Below, piece after piece: positions 34,494 through 41,733 of a stretch of 50,874 nt of DNA. This stretch comes from an uncultured Eubacteriales bacterium. Lineage in GTDB: Bacteria; Bacillota; Clostridia; Oscillospirales; QAMX01. Positions within the stretch are counted from its first letter, which is position 1, and every line of letters begins with the position of its first letter. The notes under the pieces were generated by a model, which saw only the letters and a program-made list of their open reading frames with translations, was not told the DNA's origin and did not search any database. Where the stretch lies: assembly GCA_905205975.1 (NCBI GenBank), contig CAJLFQ010000008.1, positions 1 to 50,874 on the forward strand, written 5' to 3'. Both the position numbers and the translations under genes were made by a program.

Positions 34494-35560
34494 TTCGCTT
34501 GCACAAACGTTTTCTATCCATCGCTGCCGCGGTCATGATCTGTCTGCTGCTTTTTCCCATTCCAACAGCTGCGGCAGAACGGATTGATCTCAACGAGCCG
34601 CTTACGCTGAAACTCATCTATCAGCTGGACGGAACACCGCTGACCGGCGTAGATGTGTCGATTTATCAAATTGCAGCGGTGGATGCCTATGGTGAATTCA
34701 CCGCAATAGGGGATTTCGCCAACTTACCGGTTGATCTGCACGCCGCGTCAGATTCTGCGTGGTATGCGCTGGCTTCTACCTTGGACGGCTATATCCTGCG
34801 GGACGGTATTTGGCCTACGGACTACGGCAAGACAAACGAAAGCGGCGTCATATCGTTTCCGATTCGCCAGAAAAAGCTGGGTGCCGGGTTGTATCTTGTC
34901 CGAAACGATGCGTTTCAGCGCGATCAGACGCGCTTTGACAGAGGCGTTTCTCTGGTGATGTTGCCCAGCTTGGATCCGATTGAAAACAAATGGAATTACG
35001 ACGCTGTCATTCAGCCCAAGCTCAACCACCATCCCATTCCTGTCTACCCGGATGAACCGACATTTACCACACGGGAAGTTCTGAAGGTCTGGAAAGACGA
35101 TGCGAACCCTCAAAACAGACCGAAAGAAATCACCGTGCAGCTGCTGCAAAACGGCGTTGTTTACGATACTGTCACTTTGAATGCGTCGAACAATTGGCGA
35201 TATACTTGGGACCAGCTTGACAACTGGTCTGATTGGACCGTCGTTGAACAGACCCCGGCTGGCTACACCGTGACGGTTACGCAGGAGGGGATTACCTTCG
35301 TGATCACCAATACCAGCACCTCAGAGCACCCGTCTGAAACGACAGTGCCGTCTACAAGCCCGAGTGAACCCGGTACGTCTGAATCCTCTACGCAGCCGGA
35401 TACGCCGGGTCATCCGGACAATCCGGACGAGCCTGATAAACCGGATCAGCCAAATCTGCCGCAAACAGGCCTTCTCTGGTGGCCGGTACCGCTGCTGGCT
35501 GCTGCCGGGCTGATTTGTGTCATTGCCGGCATCGCCATAACACGCCATCGCCATGAATAA
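34490..35560 (+). CDS. Minor/basal pilin with Cna-B domain and LPXTG signal
   Basis: A 356-residue surface protein with a Sec signal peptide (FLSIAAAVMICLLLFPIPTAAA). An N-terminal pilin-like domain (TLKLIYQLDGTPLTGVDVSIY) comes first, then a Cna-B domain (about 195-275) with VLKVWKDD at its start and VVEQTPAGYTV as E-box. Next is a Ser/Thr/Pro-rich stalk and an acidic repeat of DxPDxPD type. The sorting signal is LPQTG (323-327), a hydrophobic segment and RHRHE. A proline-rich tail before the sorting signal is usual in basal pilins that anchor the fibre to the wall. It overlaps the class C sortase by 4 bases and the second sortase by 8, so translation is coupled. Confidence 0.92.
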   Translation: MIRLHKRFLSIAAAVMICLLLFPIPTAAAERIDLNEPLTLKLIYQLDGTPLTGVDVSIYQIAAVDAYGEFTAIGDFANLPVDLHAASDSAWYALASTLDGYILRDGIWPTDYGKTNESGVISFPIRQKKLGAGLYLVRNDAFQRDQTRFDRGVSLVMLPSLDPIENKWNYDAVIQPKLNHHPIPVYPDEPTFTTREVLKVWKDDANPQNRPKEITVQLLQNGVVYDTVTLNASNNWRYTWDQLDNWSDWTVVEQTPAGYTVTVTQEGITFVITNTSTSEHPSETTVPSTSPSEPGTSESSTQPDTPGHPDNPDEPDKPDQPNLPQTGLLWWPVPLLAAAGLICVIAGIAITRHRHE

Positions 35561-36194
35561 ACGCGGGTGGTTTTTGATTGGCCTCGGCATCTGCCTGATT
35601 CTTTCCGCTGTCATTTTGTCCGGCCGCAATGTTTTGGCCGAATCAAATGCCGAACGTGAAGCAAGCCATGTGCTGGTGCAATTGGCTGCTATGCTCCCGG
35701 AAACGACCAAAGCAGCATCTCAGCCGTCTGCATCTGCATCGGAACCGATCCCCGAAGAGACGGTTAAAATCCCAGATTACCTGCTGAACCCGGATATGGA
35801 TATGCCTACAGTTTCAATCGACGGGCTGGCATATATCGGCATTCTTTCCATTCCATCCATTCATCTGGAACAGCCTGTTTTGCAGCAATGGGATGATCAA
35901 GCCGTGAAAAAGGCACTCTGCTGCTATGTTGGTTCTGTATATCGGAACAATATGGTTATTGCCGGACACAACTATCGGAACGCGTTTGGCAAACTATTCG
36001 ACCTGCAAATCGGCGATGAAGTTACCTTCACAGACACAGACGGCAATCTATTCCGTTACCGCGTGGCGGAATTGGAAACCCTGCCAGCCAGCGCTGTGGA
36101 AGAGATGACCGAAAGCACTTGGGATTTCACCCTGTTTACCTGCACATTCGGCGGGCGCTCCCGCCTTGCCGTTCGATGCGAGCGTATGCAGTAA
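35553..36194 (+). CDS. Second sortase of the pilus locus (class uncertain)
   Basis: A 213-residue sortase with one N-terminal membrane segment (WFLIGLGICLILSAVIL) and no C-terminal one. The active site is intact: His139 in AGHNYRNAFGKLF, Cys197 in LFTCTFGG and Arg204 in SRLAVRCER. The short barrel and TCTxGG...RxxVRCE ending resemble clostridial sortases often labelled class B or D; I cannot settle the class by eye. It may attach the finished pilus, through the basal pilin, to the wall. It overlaps the basal pilin gene by 8 bases and closes the operon. Confidence 0.9.
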   Translation: MNKRGWFLIGLGICLILSAVILSGRNVLAESNAEREASHVLVQLAAMLPETTKAASQPSASASEPIPEETVKIPDYLLNPDMDMPTVSIDGLAYIGILSIPSIHLEQPVLQQWDDQAVKKALCCYVGSVYRNNMVIAGHNYRNAFGKLFDLQIGDEVTFTDTDGNLFRYRVAELETLPASAVEEMTESTWDFTLFTCTFGGRSRLAVRCERMQ

Positions 36195-36210
36195 AACCTT
36201 TCACACATCA

Positions 36211-36251
36211 AAAAGACACCATGCAGTGATTTCCATTGCATGGTGTCTTTT
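36211..36251. terminator. Bidirectional terminator between pilus locus and MATE gene
   Basis: A perfect 15-bp stem AAAAGACACCATGCA (36211-36225) with TGCATGGTGTCTTTT (36237-36251) and an 11-base loop. It ends the pilus operon on the plus strand and the MATE gene on the minus strand. Confidence 0.88.
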
Positions 36252-36266
36252 CATAGACCCGTTCTG

Positions 36267-37699
36267 TCAGCCGTTCTGCCGGATGACTTTTTCACGCGGA
36301 CTCCGAAGCAGTTTGACAGCCTTGTATAGGCAAACGCACGAAAGGATCGAGGTCAATATATCTGCGGCAGGCATGGAATACAAAACACCGTCGATTGCGA
36401 AGAAATGGGGGAGCAGCAGCGCAAACCCGACGCCAAAGACGACTTCACGAACCATGGAGAGCATGGTGGAAGCAAATGCTTTCCCGAGGGATTGGAGATA
36501 AATGAACGCCGCTTTGTTGATGCAGGCCAGCGTCATGGTACACAGATAGATACGGAATGATCGGACAGCAAATTCCGTGTAATGAACGCTCTCGTTTGCG
36601 GCACCGAAAATGGAAATCAGCTGGCGCGGGAAGAGCATTCCGCGACCAGCGTGGCCGCAGCGCCAACTAGAGCCTCTAAGAAAATCAAACGGTACAGCAG
36701 TTTTTCGGCCCTGTCCTGATGTCCTGCACCGATGTTGTATCCGACGATGGGAATACACCCGGCTGCCATGCCGATGGAAATCGAGATGACAATCTGAAAG
36801 AACTTCATCACAATCCCAACGACCGCCATGGGGATTTGTGCATAGGCCTCCTGGCCAAAGATTTTATCCCGCGCCCCATACTGACGAAGCATATTGTTGA
36901 TGGCTGCCATAGCCGCCACCAGAGAAATCTGTGCCAGAAAACTGCATAAACCGAGCGAAAGAATCTGCCATGCAAGGTTCCAGCGAACACGGAAGCTTTC
37001 TCTCGACAGGCGTATATTTTTCGTATAGAACAGATACCAGACCGAGAGAAATGCCGTCAGCATCTGACCAAGCACTGTGGCGATGGCTGCGCCTGCCATA
37101 CCCCAGTGACACCCAAAAATGAAAATCGGATCCAAAATGACGTTGACAGCGGCGCCAGCCAAGGTTGACATCATTGCAAAACGCGGGCTGCCGTCAGAAC
37201 GGATGATGGGGTTCAGCGCCTGCCCAAACATATAAAAAGGGATGCCGATTGCGATCCAGAAAAAATAGGTCTTTGCATGGGCAAATGTCTCCGGGTTGAC
37301 ACGCCCGCCAAACAGCGTCAGCAGCGCATCCCCGCAAAGCAGATAGAGGACCGTCAGCGCAAAACTGAGCCCTAAACAGAGCACAATGGCGGTTCCGACG
37401 CCATGATGCACATCGCTGTCCTTCCCGGCGCCGAGCCGAATGCTGACGAAAGCGCAGCAACCATCGCCAATCATGACTGCGATTGCAAGTGCAACAACGG
37501 TCAGTGGGAAGACAACTGTGTTAGCTGCGTTGCCCGCAGACCCCAGATCCGCTGCGTTGGCGATAAAAATCTGGTCAACAATGTTATAGAGCGCTGCAAC
37601 CAAAAGAGAAATGGTGCAGGGGAGCGCATAGCGCAGCATCAGCTTGCCAATTGGTTCTGAAGCGAGAAAATGATTGGATTGTTGTCCGGTTTGTTCCAT
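36267..37699 (-). pseudogene. MATE family efflux transporter, frameshifted
   Basis: Two overlapping minus-strand frames together make one MATE (multidrug and toxic compound extrusion) transporter of about 477 residues with twelve hydrophobic segments. The first frame (37699 down to 36617) runs from LMLRYALPCTISLLVAALYN to ALVGAAATLVAE and then derails into CSSRAS and a stop. The second frame resumes with LFPRQLISIFGAANE, the normal continuation, and ends at 36267. Loss of one base near 36637-36641 explains the break; inserting one base restores the whole family-length protein. It could be a true recent mutation or a sequencing error. The ATG has an AGGAGG site, and a terminator hairpin lies just upstream. 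Confidence 0.85.
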
Positions 37700-37722
37700 T
37701 GCGATACCTCCTGATTTTGCAC

Positions 37723-37775
37723 AAAAAAAGAGCGCCTTGCCAAGGAGCTGGATTTACGCCCTTGGCAACACGCTC
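37723..37775 (-). terminator. Terminator hairpin in the leader of the MATE gene
   Basis: On the minus strand GAGCG (37775-37771) and TTGCCAAGG (37768-37760) pair with CCTTGGCAA (37745-37737) and CGCTC (37734-37730), followed by seven T (37729-37723). The loop is 14 bases. A second hairpin CAGCTGC/GCAGCTG (37794-37810) lies upstream. It can end the trmD operon or act as an attenuator for the MATE gene, whose ATG is only 23 bases further on. Confidence 0.85.
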
Positions 37776-37853
37776 AATTGATTCAAACTTACGCAGCTGC
37801 GGTGCAGCTGACCCATATATCATACCATTGATGTGAAATTGACTGCTTCTGCG

Positions 37854-38585
37854 CTATTTGAATGATTCATCCTTGAGAAGTTTTTGATCTTCATCCGAGA
37901 GTTTCAAGGCGGCAAACAGATCCGGACGGCGCGCCTGCGTCGCACGGAGCGATTTCGCTCGCCTCCATTTTCGGATTTTTTCATGATGCCCCGAAAGAAG
38001 CACATCGGGAACGCGTCGGTCATGCCAGACTTCCGGCCGCGTATACTGCGGATACTCCAAAGTCCCTGCCCAATGGCTTTCATCGGTGTAGCAGCTTTCA
38101 TCGGCCAGAACACCCGGCAGCAGACGGCAGACGGAATCAATGACTGCGAGCGCGGCGATTTCACCGCCGGTCAAAACGAAATCGCCGATGGAGATTTCCT
38201 CGTCAACGCATTCGTCGATAAAGCGCTGGTCAACGCCCTCATAGTGGCCGCAGACAAAGATCAGCTCATCCGATAGGGAAAGGCGCTTGGCATGGTATTG
38301 CGAATAAGGCGTTCCCTGTGCGCTCATCAGGATGGTATAGGGATGCTTGCACTGTGCCGCAGCCGCTTCCCATGCGCGGTAAAGGGGGTCTGCCATCAGG
38401 AGCATACCCATGCCGCCGCCATATGGATAGTCGTCCACCTGCGCCTGACGGTTCAAGGTATAGTCGCGGATCTGGATGCATTGAACTTCAACAATGCCGT
38501 TTTTGATAGCATTTCCTATGATGCTGCCAGACAAAACACCCATGACCGCTTCCGGAAAAAGGGTCAGAACGAAAATCTTATTCAT
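37854..38585 (-). CDS. trmD: tRNA (guanine-N1)-methyltransferase
   Basis: A 243-residue SPOUT-family enzyme that methylates G37 of tRNAs reading CNN codons and prevents frameshifting. It starts IFVLTLFPEAVMG as usual. DDYPYGGGMGMLL is the conserved substrate/AdoMet region, and IGDFVLTGGEIAALAVIDS contains the knot. Its ATG overlaps the rimM stop by 8 bases. It is the last gene of the ylxM-ffh-rpsP-khpA-rimM-trmD operon; rplS, which often follows, is not here. Confidence 0.97.
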   Translation of the reverse strand: MNKIFVLTLFPEAVMGVLSGSIIGNAIKNGIVEVQCIQIRDYTLNRQAQVDDYPYGGGMGMLLMADPLYRAWEAAAAQCKHPYTILMSAQGTPYSQYHAKRLSLSDELIFVCGHYEGVDQRFIDECVDEEISIGDFVLTGGEIAALAVIDSVCRLLPGVLADESCYTDESHWAGTLEYPQYTRPEVWHDRRVPDVLLSGHHEKIRKWRRAKSLRATQARRPDLFAALKLSDEDQKLLKDESFK

Positions 38586-39096
38586 CGTCTACCATCCCCG
38601 GAATCGTCCGAACGGTCATAACGCCGCTTTTCAGATCAATGGACTGAATGAAGTCGCCTGCGGCCGGGATGAGATACTCTTTGTTTCCATCGCGAACGAC
38701 ATACACGTTGCTTGCGGGCCGATCCAGAACCTCCGCGATTTTGCCGATTGTTTTTTCCAGACGCTGATCAAAAACATCCAGACCGACCAGATCACAGCAA
38801 AAATAAACACCTTTTGGCAGCTTCACGTCGGCGCGGTCAAAATAAAGCTTTGTTTGAATCAGGCGCATTGCCTTTTCAACCGTATCATAACCGGGGAGGA
38901 GCAGCAAAAGCATGCCCTTATGGACACGTTTGGCCAGCGGCTGAATCGGTTCTCCGTTTTGGTACAGCGTTTTCAGCGGCATCAGAAACTCCGCGCTGTC
39001 GCAAGACGGTTTCAGTTTGACTTCGCCGCGGACGCCATGTGTGCCGACAATGACGCCGGCTTCCAGAAAGCGGTTGGCGTTTTGAGAGGAATCCAT
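38578..39096 (-). CDS. rimM: 16S rRNA processing protein
   Basis: A 172-residue RimM protein that binds S19 and helps mature the 30S head. The N-terminal domain has AGVIVGTHGVRGEVKLKP, and the PRC-barrel part holds YFCCDLVGLDVF and EYLIPAAGDFI. The ATG at 39096 is preferred, with CGGAG 9-10 bases upstream; a frame reaching 39198 would run through the terminator at 39127-39190 and is rejected. It overlaps trmD by 8 bases. Confidence 0.95.
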   Translation of the reverse strand: MDSSQNANRFLEAGVIVGTHGVRGEVKLKPSCDSAEFLMPLKTLYQNGEPIQPLAKRVHKGMLLLLLPGYDTVEKAMRLIQTKLYFDRADVKLPKGVYFCCDLVGLDVFDQRLEKTIGKIAEVLDRPASNVYVVRDGNKEYLIPAAGDFIQSIDLKSGVMTVRTIPGMVDDE

Positions 39097-39126
39097 AGAA
39101 CAACACTCCGTTTTTCGTAGTGGTTG

Positions 39127-39190
39127 AAAAAACGGCCGAAGTCTGAGCGATGAAACTGTAAAGAGACAGTTTTGTTCAGACATTCGGCCG
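39127..39190 (-). terminator. Internal terminator between khpA and rimM
   Basis: On the minus strand an outer stem pairs CGGCCGAA plus GTCTGA (39190-39176, one bulged base) with TCAGAC plus TTCGGCCG (39146-39133). Inside is a 7-bp hairpin AAACTGT/ACAGTTT. Six T follow (39132-39127). It starts 18 bases after the khpA stop and ends 30 bases before the rimM ATG. Confidence 0.8.
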
Positions 39191-39207
39191 AAATTCATTC
39201 GGTTGTC

Positions 39208-39438
39208 TTAGCCAATGATATCGACGTTGACACGGATGTTTTCGCGAATCGCAGCAGCCTTGACGATAGAGCGGATTGATTTTGCAATCTTGCCCTGGCG
39301 CCCAATGACTTTCCCCATATCAGAAGGGTCAACGCTCAGCTCAAGGACAAGCGTATCGTCACGGGTGACTTCATTGATTGAGACGGCATCGGGATGGTCA
39401 ACGATTTGTCTGACGATGTAATACAGTAGCTCTTTCAT
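39208..39438 (-). CDS. khpA: KH-domain RNA-binding protein
   Basis: A 76-residue single KH-domain protein. The GxxG loop is present as VIGRQGKIAKSIRSIV. KhpA proteins, with KhpB/Jag, bind RNA and affect cell elongation in other Gram-positive bacteria. It sits between rpsP and rimM, the usual place. An AAGGA site lies upstream of the ATG at 39438. Confidence 0.95.
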   Translation of the reverse strand: MKELLYYIVRQIVDHPDAVSINEVTRDDTLVLELSVDPSDMGKVIGRQGKIAKSIRSIVKAAAIRENIRVNVDIIG

Positions 39439-39468
39439 GAAAAACCATTCCTTTGTGAGGACGCCGGC

Positions 39469-39708
39469 TTACAGGATGCCCTCTTTTTTCAGAAGCGTCT
39501 TGACCGTTTCGGTCGGCTGAGCACCGTTCTTCATCCATTCGCGGACTTTATCAGCGTCAACTTTGAATTCGCTCGGCTCGAGCATCGGGTTGTACGTACC
39601 GATTTCTTCGATGAAGCGGCCGTCTCTGGGGGAGCGGGAATCCGCAACAACGATGCGATAGAAGGGTGCTTTCTTGGCGCCCATACGGCGCAGTCTGATC
39701 TTAACCAT
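39469..39708 (-). CDS. rpsP: 30S ribosomal protein S16
   Basis: A 79-residue S16 protein, starting VKIRLRRMGAKKAPFYRIVV as typical. The ATG at 39708 has GGAGG 8 bases upstream; an in-frame start at 39723 lies in the ribosome-binding site region and is rejected. It lies 45 bases after ffh and 30 before khpA. Confidence 0.98.
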   Translation of the reverse strand: MVKIRLRRMGAKKAPFYRIVVADSRSPRDGRFIEEIGTYNPMLEPSEFKVDADKVREWMKNGAQPTETVKTLLKKEGIL

Positions 39709-39753
39709 TTTTTGTACCTCCAAATATTTGTGAAAAAATAGAAAACAGTTTTA

Positions 39754-41118
39754 TTAGAACGGGTATTTAAAACCCTTCCTGTTTTTTGCCATAGGACCGC
39801 CGAAATTCTTGACGGGCTTTCCGCCGGTCAGTTTTTTGGCCATTGCCTGTGTTGCCTCAAATTGCTTGAGCAGCCGGTTAACATCCTCAACGCGGGTACC
39901 GCTGCCTGCGGCTATCCGCTTTTTGCGTGATGAATTCAGAATCGACGGATTGTCGCGTTCCTGCTTCGTCATTGACAAAATAATCGCTTCGGTGCGAGAA
40001 ATTTGCTTCTCATCGATTTTGGTGCCTTCCAACTGCTTGGCATTGATGCCGGGGATCATTTTCAGAATGTTCTGCATGGATCCCATCTTTTTGATCTGGC
40101 GCATTTGATCCAGGAAATCATCCAGCGTCATCCGGTTTTGACGCATTTTGCGCTCAAGCTCTTCCGCCTTTTTCTCATCGAACGCCTGCTGCGCTTTTTC
40201 AATGAGGGAGAGCATATCGCCCATGCCCAAAATTCGCGAAGCCATGCGATCCGGGTAAAACGGCTCGATGTTCGACGCATCCAGCTTTTCACCGATACCA
40301 ACGAATTTGATCGGCTTGCCGGTTGCCGCCTTTACAGAGAGGGCAGCACCGCCGCGGGCATCGGAATCCAGCTTGGCCAGATAAATGCTGTCGATGTCCA
40401 GCGCGTTGTTGAAAGCAGTTGCAGCGTTTACCGCATCTTGACCGGTCATCGCGTCGACAACCAGCATAATTTCATCCGGGGTGACAGCCGCTTTGATGCG
40501 CTTCAGCTCATCCATCATGGATTCGTCGATATGAAGGCGGCCGGCCGTATCCAGGAAAACCATATCGTTGCCGTGTTCACGGGCGTGTGCAATACCTTTT
40601 TTGGCGATTTCAACCGGATCACTCTGTCCCATTTCAAAAACGGGCACACCGACTTGCTCTGCGACAATCTGGAGCTGTTTGATGGCGGCCGGACGATAGA
40701 CGTCGCAGGCAACCATCAGCGGACGCTTCGACAGCTGAGACTTGAAATAACCGGCCAGCTTCGCACCATTTGTCGTTTTACCGGCGCCTTGCAGACCAAC
40801 CATCATGACAACCGTCGGCGGTTTCGGCGCCATGTTGATGCGCTCATTAGAGCCGCCCATCAAAGCGGTCAATTCTTCATTGACGATTTTGATGACCTGC
40901 TGACCCGGCGTCAAGCTCTCAAGAACATCGCTCCCGAGCGCACGGGCACTGACAGCGTCAATAAAGTCGCGGACAACTTTTACGCTGACGTCTGCTTCCA
41001 AAAGGGCAAGACGAACTTCCCGCATTGCCGATTTGATGTCATTTTCTGTCAAGCGGCCGCGGCCGCGGAGTTTTTTGAAAACGGAAGAAAGCTTATCCTG
41101 AAGGTTTTCAAATGCCAT
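39754..41118 (-). CDS. ffh: Signal recognition particle protein Ffh
   Basis: A 454-residue SRP54 GTPase that, with SRP RNA, targets nascent membrane proteins to FtsY. The N domain comes first, then the G domain with GLQGAGKTTNGAKLA (P-loop), DVYRPAAIKQL, DTAGRLH and KLDSDARGGAAL. The C-terminal M domain is Met-rich (MRQIKKMGSMQNILKMIPG). The ATG at 41118 is chosen; the in-frame TTG at 41130 touches the AGGAG site and is too close. It lies 39 bases after ylxM. The opposite strand of ffh and ylxM is open for 577 codons in frame with the glucan synthase, which is coincidence. Confidence 0.98.
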   Translation of the reverse strand: MAFENLQDKLSSVFKKLRGRGRLTENDIKSAMREVRLALLEADVSVKVVRDFIDAVSARALGSDVLESLTPGQQVIKIVNEELTALMGGSNERINMAPKPPTVVMMVGLQGAGKTTNGAKLAGYFKSQLSKRPLMVACDVYRPAAIKQLQIVAEQVGVPVFEMGQSDPVEIAKKGIAHAREHGNDMVFLDTAGRLHIDESMMDELKRIKAAVTPDEIMLVVDAMTGQDAVNAATAFNNALDIDSIYLAKLDSDARGGAALSVKAATGKPIKFVGIGEKLDASNIEPFYPDRMASRILGMGDMLSLIEKAQQAFDEKKAEELERKMRQNRMTLDDFLDQMRQIKKMGSMQNILKMIPGINAKQLEGTKIDEKQISRTEAIILSMTKQERDNPSILNSSRKKRIAAGSGTRVEDVNRLLKQFEATQAMAKKLTGGKPVKNFGGPMAKNRKGFKYPF

Positions 41119-41157
41119 CGGCTGTATCAACTCCTGTTTGTAAGTATAAGTACGTCA

Positions 41158-41547
41158 TCAGGCAAGCCCGGAAACGTTGCATGTCAAGCGGTAAATCTCC
41201 GCCAGACGAAGGTCAAACTCAGCACTGCGTTTTTCAGAACGGTTCAGCTCCAGAAGCTCGGAAGCAATCGTATGGATGCGCTGAAATGCTTCGGAGTTCT
41301 CCTGAAATCGCCGGACAAGCCCCAGCCGCTGTTCAAAACCGATCATAAGGTTTTTGGAACGTGTGACCGAGTCACGGACGGCTTGTCTGGAGATCTGCAT
41401 CTGTTCAGAAATTTCCGAAAGCGAAAGGTCGTCATTGTAATACAGATCGAAAATCTCCTGCTGCCGCTGCGTCAGCATGGCGCCGTAAAAATCAAACAAA
41501 AGGCACATTTCAACTGCGTTTTCTTTCAGAGCGTTTTCGGAAGACAT
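41158..41547 (-). CDS. ylxM: YlxM family SRP-associated helix-turn-helix protein
   Basis: A 129-residue (from 41547) small protein of the YlxM/p13 family. It has a helix-turn-helix of sigma-70 region 4 type (YYNDDLSLSEISEQ, then QISRQAVRDSVTRS). YlxM is nearly always encoded upstream of ffh and binds SRP components in some species. The start is uncertain: ATG at 41547 has a weak AGGA upstream, and ATG at 41559 is the alternative. It is the first gene of the operon and has a good promoter. Confidence 0.93.
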   Translation of the reverse strand: MSSENALKENAVEMCLLFDFYGAMLTQRQQEIFDLYYNDDLSLSEISEQMQISRQAVRDSVTRSKNLMIGFEQRLGLVRRFQENSEAFQRIHTIASELLELNRSEKRSAEFDLRLAEIYRLTCNVSGLA

Positions 41548-41626
41548 GACTGGATTCATCCTGTTCTGTCAGATGAACCTGCCGCTTCAAACAGCAGGTG
41601 TAAAGCAGAAACACTTTACAGCAGAT

Positions 41627-41655
41627 ATGATATCACATTTCCGGCTGTTTGTCAA
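41627..41655 (-). promoter_or_regulatory. Sigma-A promoter of the ylxM-ffh-rpsP operon
   Basis: On the minus strand TTGACA (41655-41650), a 17-base spacer and TATCAT (41632-41627). A weaker plus-strand pair TTGTCA (41649-41654) and TATACA (41670-41675), 15 bases apart, could serve the glucan synthase gene; the two -35 boxes overlap. Confidence 0.78.
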
Positions 41656-41733
41656 GTGTCATCTGGATGTATACATTCAGATTTTTGCAGAAAAATAGAA
41701 AGAGGATGCTCCAGGAGAAAGGATCAACGAATC

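Noticed and set aside
37700..37853. A named riboswitch in the MATE leader
   Set aside because: I could not match the leader to any known riboswitch consensus by eye, so only a possible attenuator is reported.
39097..39198. Longer rimM start
   Set aside because: It would translate through the internal terminator; the ATG at 39096 has the ribosome-binding site and matches the family start.
40003..41733. A 577-codon open frame antisense to ffh and ylxM, in frame with the glucan synthase
   Set aside because: The opposite strand encodes unmistakable Ffh and YlxM proteins. The synthase has its own ribosome-binding site and ATG at 41734, and the extension has no recognisable domain.
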